From the NCBI RefSeq assembly GCF_004136555.1, contig NZ_NOIT01000011.1:1-64000 (forward strand): DNA of 64,000 nt, given 5' to 3'. Positions 1-10,077 of this stretch are shown here, piece by piece (position 1 is the stretch's first letter; every line of letters starts with the position of its first letter). The translations under genes were made by a program, and so were the position numbers. The notes below the pieces were generated by a model, which worked only from the letters and a program-made list of their open reading frames with translations, was not told the origin of the DNA and made no database searches. The DNA comes from Kocuria carniphila. GTDB lineage: Bacteria > Actinomycetota > Actinomycetes > Actinomycetales > Micrococcaceae.

Positions 1-54
1 CCACGCGGAGCAGCCTGCTCGAGCATTGACATCAATTTCCAGATAGAAATCCCT

Positions 55-3000
55 CTACAAAACTCGGGGCTTGACAATGTATTGGTTCGCTCGAACGCTG
101 GCCAGCCAGGTGTTTAGCTTGGCCCAGGATTCCATCTTGGGGTAGCGAAGGATCAGAGACTTGGTCTGCTCATCCAACTGGTCGTGCAATGCCAGGAAAT
201 TTCGAACGGCAGACAGTACTTGCGTGTAGTTTTCCCCCGCTTTGTCTGTTTCGTTCATCTGCGGTGGGCCAGCTAGCAGCCATGGATCGTCGACCGGGGC
301 ATGCGATCCGAGAGCGTCCAGTGCCGTTTCAACGCGCCGTGCTGTGGCCGCGGCACGATCGGTGGCTTCTTTGCTGCGGGATACGCGAGGCGGAACGGAA
401 AGGTCAGAAGTGGATGGTTCTGACACATGGGTGGATAGCTCACGCCGTAGTGCGATGAAGTCTTGGTGAGCTTGCCAGACCGATAGCGGTTGGTTTCCGG
501 TGCCGTGGAGTTTCTTGGGGTAGGACGCCAAGGAATCAATGGACTGTCGGAACTCGTCTTTGAGAGCCCGGAAGGAGGTGGAATTCCCCGAAGCCTCGGC
601 CTCCCACGATTCGCGCAGCTGCCGACGCACGTCTCCCACGGACTGGTTTCGTCCGTGGAGTTGGAGAGTCAGCGGGGTCAGCCCAACTCGGTCCAGGCGG
701 GTGCGCACAACCTCGAGGGCGGCCTGCTTCTCCGCAACGAAGAGGACCTTCTTACCCAAGCTGAGGCTATTGGCGATCATGTTGGTGATCGTCTGCGATT
801 TACCCGTACCGGGAGGGCCTTCCAAAACGAAAGTACGTCCGGCACTCGCCCAGGTGATGGCCTCCAGTTGAGAGCCGTCTACGGGTACTGGGAGAGCCGC
901 TTCAGCTTCCAAAGCTTCGCCCATTTTTGGTTCGGGGGCAGGGTCGGAGAACGTGTCGAACGGCGAATTGACCAGGTGGTCCACCACCGGGTTTTCCAGG
1001 AACTCTTCCCAGTGCTCACCCATGTCACGCCACATATCCACGGTGGAGAACTGAAGCATAGACAGCCGAACGTCGGGCTGCACGTGGAAGGAGACCTTTT
1101 GCCGCGCCAAGGTTGCCCGGACTTCCTTGAGCACACGCGGCATATCGATTCCGTGCTCGTCCTCCGGCGGTTCCTCGAGAACGGGGATGGTCAGGTTGAA
1201 GTCTGAACGAAGTTTCTCGATCAAACACCAGTTGGGCTCGGCTTTTGCGCCTTCCTCGATCGACAGGCGGAACCGCTGCTTCTTACGTCCTTCGAGTCGC
1301 ACGGGCAGAAGGAAAAGGGGCGCGAGGGCTTCCTGGTCTGTAGAGGTCTTCCAGGACAGAGCGCCGAGAGTGACGAAGAGGTTATTCGCACCGGTTTCAT
1401 CAATCGACGACTTGGCCTCGCGGCGGAGCTTATCCAGACGGTTTCCGTAGCCGGTGGTAGTCACCCCTGCATAGACGGTCTTCTCGGCTCGAAGGATGCG
1501 ATCAAGGGCATCGTCGCCAAGCTTTCTGGCGGAGTCGTAACCTGCTGCTGCCCCGAGCTCGTCCAAATCATCTTCTGCTCGCAGCATGAGCTCAGAGTTT
1601 GACGCCAGCATGTCTTCGAAAGTTGCGAGAGACCTCTCCGGAACTGCAAGAGGCATAGCCGTCCGGCGCAGCTTCAACAGCGGATTGCGCAGCGACAAAT
1701 CGAGGAGGGCCTGCCGCCACTTTCGAATTCTGGGCGGAAGGTTCTTCTCTTCGGATTCCCGGTAGCTTTCCGGCTCACCGGTGGCTTCCACCGTTTGAAC
1801 AGGCAGCGGCGTGGGTGCGTCGCGCTCCATGACGAGCTCGACGACGTCGCCGGTCGCGTCTAGGCGAATGCGCGGAAGGGGACGCACACGACGGTGCGCT
1901 GCCGCGACGTCGAGCACGTAGTAAACATCCTCATCGAACCGGGCTGCCGTAGCCCGTTTCGCTGCTTCGAAGTCCATGGCCGGGGAGGACGTGAGAGCCG
2001 TGGTCTCAACCGGGATAAGCATTGAGCTTCGGAGAACATTGTCGATCATCCCCCGGTCAGACAGCGCGAGTTCCGCCAGTTGGTAATCCACGGTGAGGAA
2101 ACCGGTAAAGGCGTGGCCCGGGGTGCGGATGATGACTGGGTTCAACCCCGCCTGCTCCAACGCGGCAGCGTACATGACGCTTAGATCAAGGCACGTGCCC
2201 AGCCTGTCGGAAATGACATCCTCAATCCGCCGTACCTTTTGCCCCGTGGTTTCGAAGGACGCGGGAGGGTTGATGTAGGTGATGTCGAGTTCTTGGAGGG
2301 CAACGTAAAGTGCCTGGGCAATCTGCCCGGCACGTTCAGAACCGGACTGGTAACCGTCTAAATCCGATGACCCGGTCCACTCGCGCAGGATCTCGCCAGC
2401 ACGTTGGAGCGTGGGAACCAGAGCTTTGCTATTGGGTGTGACAAACGCGGCGAGTATTTCCGGAATCGAGCGTGCGTACCACTCATCGCGAGCCAGAAGA
2501 AGAATGGGACGTGTTTGGGTCTGGCGCTCGCCGTCGATTGTGACGTTGATTCGAAGTGAAGTCTGCGATGCCTCGTCGATGTCGGCGAACTGCCTGGCGG
2601 GAACGTGCCACGCCAGGTCGGATCCCTCAAGCTGCCTCATGACCGAAAGCCGGTCCTCGTCTACCTGGGGCAGGTGCAGCGTCGACAATCGGAAAGGATC
2701 GGCTTCGATGCGGTGCGATTCGTCACCCAAACTAATGACCACTTCGTTGAGTTCATGGTCTGCAGCTTGGTCATCGTGGAAGGCAGTAACTTTCACGATC
2801 GGACTGACCTGGTTGTGGACCAGCGCGAAATTGAGGGCATCACGGTAGATGACCTCGACTACGACGGGCCCTTGCTTGAAAACGGCGACGCTTGAATCGT
2901 GCGGTACCTCGTCCTCGTCCGTGAGCATGGAGATGAGGTCCGCTACATGGGGAGCTGCATCTTCCTCGCCGTCAAATTCACTGGAAACTTCCGGTGACTC

Positions 3001-3624
3001 AGGCTGGTGCTCCGGTTCAAACGTGGGTTCCGATGGCTCGGGCGTTTCCACGGCCGCTGGTTCGGCATCCCAGGTCGTGTACGACTCCGGGGCCACAGGA
3101 GGAGCATCGTTGACCTTCTGGGTTTCCTCGGCCGCTGCCGAAGTGATCGGCGCGAGAACAGGCGTCTCGGGGAGACCTTCCAGCACGTCGTCGAAATTGG
3201 AGTAGGCGCCGTCGGCAATTGCTTCAATGCGGAACGAGGCCTTCATGGCACCAATGCTCTCCAAGAGCATTTGCATGCTTTCTAGAGCGCTCTCAACGGT
3301 CGCGGAGCGAATGCTCGTGGTGGCGCTGGAAGCAAGGTTCAGGACCTTCAGGGCATCGTTGGCCCACTCGATGTCCGCTTTCGTGAACTGATCACCGAAC
3401 TGCTCAGGGTGAAAAATGATGGTCTTCAGAAGCACCCGAGGGTCGTCCAGAGCATATTCGGTGTCGTAGCGACCAAGCCTCTTGAAGTCAGAGCGCGCAA
3501 TGAGCTCCAGCCAGGACTGTGGGTCTCCCTCCACGGGCGAATGTCGCTCCACGAAAGGGCGCAATGCGAAGGCAAGAACAGTGCCAGCTTGAAGTGCGAT
3601 TTCGTACGACTTTGACGCGCTCAT
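55..3624 (-). CDS. Truncated Hhe-like protein: HEPN-like / transglutaminase-like / DUF4011 / start of helicase
   Basis: Large multidomain protein, 1189 codons. Residues 1-130 resemble the Swt1-type HEPN domain, but the position where active HEPNs carry RNxxAH reads LNLASS, so RNase activity looks lost. A disordered Glu/Pro-rich linker follows (about 150-240). A transglutaminase-like segment with GTCLDLSVMYAAALEQAG and a downstream GHAF lies near 475-505. DUF4011 begins near 633 (RKWRQALLDLSLRNPLL), and Walker A GPPGTGKSQ is near 936. Helicase motifs II-VI and the C-terminal Vsr-like nuclease of Hhe-type antiphage proteins (family knowledge; full members are far longer) are absent before the TAG at 55-57. 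Reading stays open beyond that stop in two frames to the window edge, so a nonsense or frameshift mutation is likely. Probably a decayed defence gene divergent from the operon at 3860. Domain calls are from motifs, not searches. Confidence 0.75.
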   Translation of the reverse strand: MSASKSYEIALQAGTVLAFALRPFVERHSPVEGDPQSWLELIARSDFKRLGRYDTEYALDDPRVLLKTIIFHPEQFGDQFTKADIEWANDALKVLNLASSATTSIRSATVESALESMQMLLESIGAMKASFRIEAIADGAYSNFDDVLEGLPETPVLAPITSAAAEETQKVNDAPPVAPESYTTWDAEPAAVETPEPSEPTFEPEHQPESPEVSSEFDGEEDAAPHVADLISMLTDEDEVPHDSSVAVFKQGPVVVEVIYRDALNFALVHNQVSPIVKVTAFHDDQAADHELNEVVISLGDESHRIEADPFRLSTLHLPQVDEDRLSVMRQLEGSDLAWHVPARQFADIDEASQTSLRINVTIDGERQTQTRPILLLARDEWYARSIPEILAAFVTPNSKALVPTLQRAGEILREWTGSSDLDGYQSGSERAGQIAQALYVALQELDITYINPPASFETTGQKVRRIEDVISDRLGTCLDLSVMYAAALEQAGLNPVIIRTPGHAFTGFLTVDYQLAELALSDRGMIDNVLRSSMLIPVETTALTSSPAMDFEAAKRATAARFDEDVYYVLDVAAAHRRVRPLPRIRLDATGDVVELVMERDAPTPLPVQTVEATGEPESYRESEEKNLPPRIRKWRQALLDLSLRNPLLKLRRTAMPLAVPERSLATFEDMLASNSELMLRAEDDLDELGAAAGYDSARKLGDDALDRILRAEKTVYAGVTTTGYGNRLDKLRREAKSSIDETGANNLFVTLGALSWKTSTDQEALAPLFLLPVRLEGRKKQRFRLSIEEGAKAEPNWCLIEKLRSDFNLTIPVLEEPPEDEHGIDMPRVLKEVRATLARQKVSFHVQPDVRLSMLQFSTVDMWRDMGEHWEEFLENPVVDHLVNSPFDTFSDPAPEPKMGEALEAEAALPVPVDGSQLEAITWASAGRTFVLEGPPGTGKSQTITNMIANSLSLGKKVLFVAEKQAALEVVRTRLDRVGLTPLTLQLHGRNQSVGDVRRQLRESWEAEASGNSTSFRALKDEFRQSIDSLASYPKKLHGTGNQPLSVWQAHQDFIALRRELSTHVSEPSTSDLSVPPRVSRSKEATDRAAATARRVETALDALGSHAPVDDPWLLAGPPQMNETDKAGENYTQVLSAVRNFLALHDQLDEQTKSLILRYPKMESWAKLNTWLASVRANQYIVKPRVL

Positions 3625-3859
3625 CAGGGTTAGCTCTCCAGGGGGACTCGGGGTTTCTTGAGTCTATAGAGGACTCGACCGCCTGGCCCACGTGGAATCT
3701 ACTGGTCCGTAATAACAGGTGATTGTTACCTCAACCGACGGCGGCCTCAAAGACGGAACCTTAGAGCTGAACTGAGATATAAAGGCCTTGAAGGGATCTA
3801 GGGAGCGGTAGTCGGGCTGATGTACACGCTACGGGTCTAAAGCAGGGGAGAGGCGCACC

Positions 3860-5020
3860 ATGGTTGCTGCGATCACGTGGCTCGACGCGTCCAGCGAGGA
3901 CCAGCGCCGGATGCAAGACATCATTCGGCTCTTCGAGCAGCGAGACAGCCGCGATGAGCTGGGGCTGTCCCAGTTCCGAGATGCCTTCTCGGACGGTCTT
4001 TTCCCCGGCACGTCCACACTGCACACTCGCGCGCGGTATTTCCTTTTCATCTCGTGGGCTTTTTCCATGGCGGGAGGCAAGCCGAATAGTTCAGATCGCG
4101 CTCGTAGGAATGAGTGGGCCACCATTGACGCCCTAAAAAGCGCCGAAGATAAGGCCGGATTGCTTGGCGCTGAAGCGGGTAGAGCTCTCAAGAGACTGCC
4201 CTCGAGCGTCTACTGGCCGGCCATGGCCACCTACGAGATCGTGTCTGATGCCCCAGATAACTCCGACCCGAACACACCCCATGTTTGGCATCCTGGTCTA
4301 CCCGAACGACCAGAAGGATTCCCCAACAGCATCCCTGAGGGGTTTGCCATGGGATTTGAGGAAGCGTCCTGGCTGCGTGAACGGATGGTGTCGAATGCAC
4401 CTGACCGGCTTCTTAACCATCTCCTGTTCAACCCTCCCGGCGAGGAGAGTAAAGCGCCGTGGGAGGACCCAGTTGCTCAGCGCGCTCAGGGAGAAGCGAA
4501 AAAGCGCCTGGATCTCGCCGCGACGTTCTCCGAGGTTATGCACGGCGCTCAGTTGCTGTACAACGTGATGCTCGCTGAAGAATACGAGTCCTACGGTCTT
4601 GAGGGTGCTAGCTATCCTGCCGACGGATACTCAGGCCGGCTGGCGGAGTGGGTAGAGCGCGTCAGCACGAGTTACCGTCCCTCGGAAGACCTCGCCTATG
4701 AAATTCGGGCGGAAGTGGATGGCATTCGATCCCGCCCGGTTAACCAGTTCTCCTTCACATTCGTTCGGGAGTGGTTCTCGCTGGTCGCGGACATGGGCCC
4801 GAGCGACGTCGTCAATCACCCCGGCGCCCGCGAACTCGTGACCCGGCGCGAAAAACTGGCCAAGGGAGCGCAAGCGCGGCTCGGCAACAAGAAGCGTCTC
4901 GCCACATGGGGCGGTGCCAGCGGTGCTGGCCGTCTGACCTACCGATGGACGCAGGTTCGTCGAATTCTCCTCGACATCCACGAGGGCTTGGCGCGCGAAG
5001 GAGGCGAAGCGGTTGCTTGA
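3860..5020 (+). CDS. DUF6361 family protein, first gene of a DUF6361-PLD-helicase operon
   Basis: 386-residue protein recognised as DUF6361 by its N-terminus (ITWLDASSEDQRRMQDIIRL) and the FPGTSTLHTRARYFLFISW block. Its biochemical role is unknown. In other genomes I recall this family next to PLD-like proteins and helicases in putative defence clusters, and the same order occurs here. The ATG at 3860 is preceded by GGGGAGAGG, a good ribosome binding site. The 3' end overlaps the next gene by 8 bp, and that gene's AAGGAGG lies inside this CDS, so the two are translationally coupled. It is divergent from the truncated Hhe-like gene, with the 235-bp gap presumably holding both promoters. No membrane segments or signal peptide are seen. 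Confidence 0.85.
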   Translation: MVAAITWLDASSEDQRRMQDIIRLFEQRDSRDELGLSQFRDAFSDGLFPGTSTLHTRARYFLFISWAFSMAGGKPNSSDRARRNEWATIDALKSAEDKAGLLGAEAGRALKRLPSSVYWPAMATYEIVSDAPDNSDPNTPHVWHPGLPERPEGFPNSIPEGFAMGFEEASWLRERMVSNAPDRLLNHLLFNPPGEESKAPWEDPVAQRAQGEAKKRLDLAATFSEVMHGAQLLYNVMLAEEYESYGLEGASYPADGYSGRLAEWVERVSTSYRPSEDLAYEIRAEVDGIRSRPVNQFSFTFVREWFSLVADMGPSDVVNHPGARELVTRREKLAKGAQARLGNKKRLATWGGASGAGRLTYRWTQVRRILLDIHEGLAREGGEAVA

Positions 5021-6839
5021 ACCACAATCCCGCGCGGCCTTCGCCGAAGAACTCAAACCACCCCCGGGCTTCGACCTCTCCTACGCGGTAGGCACCACGT
5101 TCACGTTGGACCTGGCCACGGCGCTGAGCGTTCCGTTGTCTTTCGCCTCCCGACGAGTATCGGCCGCGGACGACAAACTGGGCATCCTCGAAAGCATCCG
5201 CCAGTTCACCGATCGCATTGACATCTTCTGCCAGGCCGGCGAAATGAGACTCGGCACCAATAGCGACCTGGTCGCATTACTCGAATCCATGATCCACCCC
5301 GTGGACCTCCGCAACCACGGCGGACTTTTCCACCCCAAGGTCTGGTTTCTGAAGTACCGCAATCTGAACGACAAGGACGACGTCGCATATCGCTTTCTCT
5401 GCGCGAGCCGGAACCTCACGGACGACCGTAGCTGGGACATCCTCCTCAGACTCGACGGCCGCCGGGTGGACACCCCTAACGCGGAGCTCCGAGCCCAGAA
5501 CGAACCGCTTGCACGCCTGCTGCGCAGCTTGCCCGATTGGAGCATCAACCCGCTTGATCCGGCACGCGCAGGGCGCGTGAAGAGATTTGCCCGGTGGATC
5601 CGTGATGTGGAATGGGAGCAACTGGATGGCGCGGCCCCAACGTTCCACTTCTTCGACGGGACCGGCGCGTCAACGTTGGATATCCACGGGACTCGCGCCC
5701 TCGTCATTTCTCCGTTCATCAGCGACGACGGTCTGGCGCACATCCGTTCCAAGCTCAGCGGCGCCGTAGCCCTGCTTTCACGAGAAGAACAGATCGACCG
5801 TCTTTCACCGGAGAGCTTGGATGCGAAACTTCACACGTACGTCTTGAACAAGGCGGTGCTCGAGGGCGAAGAGGAGGACGCCGCCTCACGTCTCGTAGGT
5901 CTCCACGCCAAAGCTCTGGTGCTGAACGGCAACCGGAAAGCACGCGTGGTGGTTGGCTCGGCCAACGCCACTGGTGGGGCCTACTCGCGTAATGCAGAGA
6001 TGATGGTTGAATTCGAGCTTTCTCGAGCCAAGTACGGGCTCGATGCCACGTGGGAGGCCTTAGGGGAGCTCAAGGAGCCTTATTTATCCGATGGCGGCAA
6101 AGAAACCCCTGAGCAGGAGAAGCTCGAGTACGAGCTCGATTCGGTGGGGCGTCAATTGGCGTCAGTCCGATTCTGGGTGCAGCGTGTTGACGAGAAACCG
6201 CATGGTGTTCAGGTGTGGGCGGATTCGGCGATCCAGGATGTCTTGCGGCGAGCCTCGCGGAAGGGCATTACTGTCCGATGGGAGATGCTGTCGAACCCGG
6301 CTGTGAGCAGTTATGAGTTCGCCGTGACGGAAGAGTCTGCGGGACTTTATGGCGGTTTGGACCTGACTGACATCAGTCCATTCCTACGGATAACTGTCAC
6401 GGCCGAAAACGGCACCAAGCAGACCACCATTCTCCTAGCCGAAATGCTCGGCGATCTCGATGAGCGCCGGGATGCCATCATTGCTCGGCAGCTCACGGAC
6501 ACCAGAACCTTCATGCGATTGTTGGCGCTCATGCTGGAAATCTCAGGTCTCTGGATGGATGAACCCGTGAACAAAACCGGGGCGGGATTCCTCTTCAACG
6601 GATCCGGGCGGAATGATGAACCTGCCTTGATGGAAGCGATTGTCCGAGCCGTGGCGGGGAAGTCGCAGGGCCTGGAAGACGCGAAACGGATCATCGATAT
6701 CATCCGCAAGAAGGATCAGGACGGAACTGGCGAGCCGATCCTCCCGCCTGGATTTGATGAGCTGTGGAAGAACGCCTGGAAAGCCCATCGTCTGCTTCAG
6801 AAGTTGAACAAGACGGGTAGCGCTGATGGTCAAGGTTGA
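5013..6839 (+). CDS. Phospholipase D-like protein of the putative antiphage operon
   Basis: 608 residues with two HxK-type PLD half-sites. The first is FHPKVWFLKY near residue 106, followed by SRNLTDDRSWD. The second is LHAKALVLNG near 298, followed by GSANATGGAYSRNAEMMVEF. Two HxK..N motifs in one chain are typical of bacterial PLD-fold nucleases, so nuclease rather than lipase activity is inferred from context. The C-terminal half (about 350-600) has no motif I recognise. The start is TTG at 5013 with AAGGAGG at 4998-5004, overlapping the upstream stop by 8 bp; the 3' end overlaps the helicase start by 14 bp. The tight overlaps imply that the three proteins are needed together. Confidence 0.88.
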   Translation: MLEPQSRAAFAEELKPPPGFDLSYAVGTTFTLDLATALSVPLSFASRRVSAADDKLGILESIRQFTDRIDIFCQAGEMRLGTNSDLVALLESMIHPVDLRNHGGLFHPKVWFLKYRNLNDKDDVAYRFLCASRNLTDDRSWDILLRLDGRRVDTPNAELRAQNEPLARLLRSLPDWSINPLDPARAGRVKRFARWIRDVEWEQLDGAAPTFHFFDGTGASTLDIHGTRALVISPFISDDGLAHIRSKLSGAVALLSREEQIDRLSPESLDAKLHTYVLNKAVLEGEEEDAASRLVGLHAKALVLNGNRKARVVVGSANATGGAYSRNAEMMVEFELSRAKYGLDATWEALGELKEPYLSDGGKETPEQEKLEYELDSVGRQLASVRFWVQRVDEKPHGVQVWADSAIQDVLRRASRKGITVRWEMLSNPAVSSYEFAVTEESAGLYGGLDLTDISPFLRITVTAENGTKQTTILLAEMLGDLDERRDAIIARQLTDTRTFMRLLALMLEISGLWMDEPVNKTGAGFLFNGSGRNDEPALMEAIVRAVAGKSQGLEDAKRIIDIIRKKDQDGTGEPILPPGFDELWKNAWKAHRLLQKLNKTGSADGQG

Positions 6840-9800
6840 TGTTAACGGCGTGCTGGCTGGGCTTAAGAAGTTCCAGCGGGACACCGTGGAGCATGTCTTC
6901 GAGCAGCTCTACGGGGACTCCTCTGCCACGGGATCACATAAGTTTCTGGTCGCTGATGAGACGGGTCTGGGTAAGAGCATTGTCGCGCGCGGGCTGATCG
7001 CTAAGGTCATCGAGCACCTGTCAGCTGAAGAGTCCGCTGCCGATCACATCAACATCGTGTACATCTGCAGCAACATGGACCTCGCGGCGCAGAACTTAAC
7101 CCGCCTGAACGTCACCGGGGACAGGCACGTGAGCATGACAACCAGGCTCACGTTGCTGGCGCGAGAGACTCACCGTCTTGCTTCCGAGGAGGGCGGCGCC
7201 AAGAAGGTTAATCTGATTTCTTTCACACCCGGTACGTCCTTTAGCCAGGGCGGGTGGAGACAAGGATCTGCCAAAGAGCGGGCGATGCTGGTCTTCTTCC
7301 TCGATTTGATCAGCAATAAGGACGATCCCGCCAAGAAGAACGCCACCCGGATCTTGCTCACGGGAAACGTGAAGAGTCCGGAGCGATTCGACCGAAACTA
7401 CGTTCAGCCACTGATCGATTCAATTGGCGAGACCTATGATCAGCGAATCGAGAACCAGTTCCGCCGTCTCATCACCCGGGATGGAACGTTGGAGCAATTC
7501 GAGCGGCTCCGAGATGATCCCAGGCTCCGGGGTGGTGAGTGGAGCGATGAGTACTGGAACAGCGCTCAGAACGTCATGGGACGCTTACGCTCCGCGCTCG
7601 CCAAAGCCGGAGTGGAGGTCTTGGAACCGGACTTGATCATCTTGGACGAGTTTCAACGGTTCAAACATTTGCTGGATCCGGCATATGGCGAGGCGGCCGA
7701 GCTCGCGCACGAGCTCTTCGACCATCAAGACGCTCGCGTGCTGCTCTTGTCTGCCACGCCCTATAAACCATTTACGGGCTATGGGGAATCGGAGGACGAC
7801 CACGTCCAAGACTTCTTGGGTACGCTCCGGTTCCTGCTCGGAAAGAAGCCTGGGCAATCAAGGCTTGAGGGCGGCATTGAAGGTAACCAGAACGACGTCG
7901 TTCTCCCTGTCCAACGGGCGCTGCGCACCTACCGCACGGCGTTGAGTAACCAGGCCGATGCCAAGGCTGAGGCGGATGACGTGCGCAGGCTGCTGTTGCC
8001 CGTGATGTCGCGAGCCGAGCGGCCGCCCATTGGGGAGCGAACGGACCTGGTCCAGGTGAAGTCGCTGGGTACCCCCAGCCCCAGTGCGGAGGACATCGCG
8101 GAGTGGGCGCGCCTGGCTGATTTGGGGCGATTAGTGGGTTCACGAGTTGAATTCGAGTACTGGAAATCGATTCCGTACTTCGCCAACTTCATGCTGGGTT
8201 ACAAGGTGGACGAGAAGCTGAAGGAGGCGTTGGAAGGCTCCGAGGCAGACCGTGTTGCGACCGCGCTGGGAGAAGCACGGTCATTGGATGCGGCGGCCGT
8301 CGAGCGCTTCGAATCCGTGGATTACGGGAATGGTCACCTGCGGCAATTGGCCCAACGGACAGTGGGCCAGGGCTGGTGGAAGCTGCTGTGGGTGCCGCCC
8401 ACCATGCCCTATTTGGAGCCGGGTGACGTCTACCGAAAGTTTGCGAAGAGGGAAGTGACCAAGCAGGTGGTCTTCTCCGCGTGGACCGGAGCACCCAAGG
8501 CGATTGCCTCGCTGCTCAGTTATGAAGCGGACCGCCGGGCAGCCGGAAATTTGGAGTACTTCAGGGCCTACACACCTGAGGCCAGGAAGCAGGCGGCGCC
8601 GCGTCTGAGGTACCGAATCACGGCGGACCGAGCGGCTGCAATGTCCACCCTCGCGATGTTCTGGCCGCATCCGGGAGTTGCGTTCAAGGCTGACGAGCTC
8701 GAGGTTGCCCGGGCTGCGGGTGGGCGCGTGTCGGCCCGCTCGTATGTGCAAAATTTCGGACCTCTGGGTGAGTCGTCCACTGGTCAGCCCTGGGAAACGT
8801 TCTTCTCTGTGCCGGGGTTCGTCCCGGAGGCGTTCACCGGTGATACCGCGGGGGAACTGGCCAGTCGGGTGGCCACTTTCCTCTCTGAAGAACATGCGGA
8901 GGATTCGACTGCTGGCAGCGGACGCACAAGCTTCATAGAACACGTAGACCAAGCGTTGCAGATCGGTCAGACGCTGACGACGCCGGGCGCTCACCTGGAT
9001 CGCGCAGCCGCACGAATTGCGGCGTTTAGCCCCGGCAACATCGCGCTTAGAGCGTTGAGTGCTTTGTCTGATGGATCTCAGATCCCGGAAGAAGATCTGT
9101 GGGCGGCGGCGTTCTCCCTGGCCGAGGGATTGCGTACGTTATTCAACCGGCCCGAAACGATCGCATTGCTCGACACCCTGTACCCCTCCGAGCGGGTCTA
9201 TTGGCGCAGTGTGCTGCGGTACTGCGCTGACGGAAATCTGCGCGCCGTCCTCGATGAATACCTTTATCAACTGCATAGTGAGACCGGGTTCGCACCGTTG
9301 AATTCCAGCGTGCTGATGTCTTTGGTCAGGCGGGCCGTGGATGCATTGACCTTGCGTTCCGTCAGGTACGTGGCTCACGCGACGGATGCGGAACGTACTC
9401 CCATCGCTTTCACCTCGGGGTTCGCGGTGAGATACGGATCGGAACTGGCGACCGATGAGAGCGGCGGAGTGCGCATGGGCGAAGTGCGCAACGCGTTCAA
9501 TAGTCCCTTCGCGCCGTTTGTTCTGGCGACAACGAGCGTGGGGCAAGAAGGCATCGACTTCCACTGGTGGAGCCACGCACTGGTTCACTGGAATCTCCCG
9601 AGTAACCCGGTTGACTTCGAGCAGCGTGAGGGGCGGGTCAACCGATTTGGCGGGCATGCTGTACGGAAGAACATTGCTGAAGCGCACTGGGCGCACGTAG
9701 TGTCCTGCGGTGAGCCGCAGGCGTGGCGAGCGGCGATGAGGGTTGCCGAATCGACTGAAAACCGGCTCGGAGAGTTCTCCCCGTGGTGGATGTATCCAGG

Positions 9801-10008
9801 CAATGCACGCATCGAACGGGTGTTGGCGCAGTATCCGTTGAGCCATGACATCGCCCGATATGAACGACTGCGAACGGCGCTGACCCGGTACCGACTGACC
9901 TTGGGCCAGCCCAGGCAGGAGGACCTGATCCAGTTGCTGGCGCAGCGGGAGAAGGACCAGGAGGACATCGCGGTGATTAACCTGCGGGCGCCGGAATATG
10001 GGGTCTAG
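6826..10008 (+). CDS. Superfamily 2 helicase, third gene of the putative antiphage operon
   Basis: 1060-residue SF2 helicase-like ATPase. Motif I is ADETGLGKSIVARG (about residues 43-56), motif II is IILDEFQRFKHL (about 270-281), and motif III is LLLSATPYKP near 307. A long central insertion precedes the C-terminal RecA domain, which carries TTSVGQEGIDFHWW and a motif VI region FEQREGRVNRFGG (about 900-945). It presumably translocates on nucleic acid and works with the PLD-like nuclease encoded just upstream. The ATG at 6826 lies inside the PLD gene (14-bp overlap) without a strong ribosome binding site, suggesting coupling. The set may correspond to the three-gene Azaca (ZacABC) antiphage system; that name is from memory and unverified. 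Confidence 0.9.
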   Translation: MVKVDVNGVLAGLKKFQRDTVEHVFEQLYGDSSATGSHKFLVADETGLGKSIVARGLIAKVIEHLSAEESAADHINIVYICSNMDLAAQNLTRLNVTGDRHVSMTTRLTLLARETHRLASEEGGAKKVNLISFTPGTSFSQGGWRQGSAKERAMLVFFLDLISNKDDPAKKNATRILLTGNVKSPERFDRNYVQPLIDSIGETYDQRIENQFRRLITRDGTLEQFERLRDDPRLRGGEWSDEYWNSAQNVMGRLRSALAKAGVEVLEPDLIILDEFQRFKHLLDPAYGEAAELAHELFDHQDARVLLLSATPYKPFTGYGESEDDHVQDFLGTLRFLLGKKPGQSRLEGGIEGNQNDVVLPVQRALRTYRTALSNQADAKAEADDVRRLLLPVMSRAERPPIGERTDLVQVKSLGTPSPSAEDIAEWARLADLGRLVGSRVEFEYWKSIPYFANFMLGYKVDEKLKEALEGSEADRVATALGEARSLDAAAVERFESVDYGNGHLRQLAQRTVGQGWWKLLWVPPTMPYLEPGDVYRKFAKREVTKQVVFSAWTGAPKAIASLLSYEADRRAAGNLEYFRAYTPEARKQAAPRLRYRITADRAAAMSTLAMFWPHPGVAFKADELEVARAAGGRVSARSYVQNFGPLGESSTGQPWETFFSVPGFVPEAFTGDTAGELASRVATFLSEEHAEDSTAGSGRTSFIEHVDQALQIGQTLTTPGAHLDRAAARIAAFSPGNIALRALSALSDGSQIPEEDLWAAAFSLAEGLRTLFNRPETIALLDTLYPSERVYWRSVLRYCADGNLRAVLDEYLYQLHSETGFAPLNSSVLMSLVRRAVDALTLRSVRYVAHATDAERTPIAFTSGFAVRYGSELATDESGGVRMGEVRNAFNSPFAPFVLATTSVGQEGIDFHWWSHALVHWNLPSNPVDFEQREGRVNRFGGHAVRKNIAEAHWAHVVSCGEPQAWRAAMRVAESTENRLGEFSPWWMYPGNARIERVLAQYPLSHDIARYERLRTALTRYRLTLGQPRQEDLIQLLAQREKDQEDIAVINLRAPEYGV

Positions 10009-10077
10009 CCACTATCTTGGGGTATCGACCCAGAGGCGAAGTCGAGGACCTTCTAAGCGCTGTGCCACACTTCTAGC

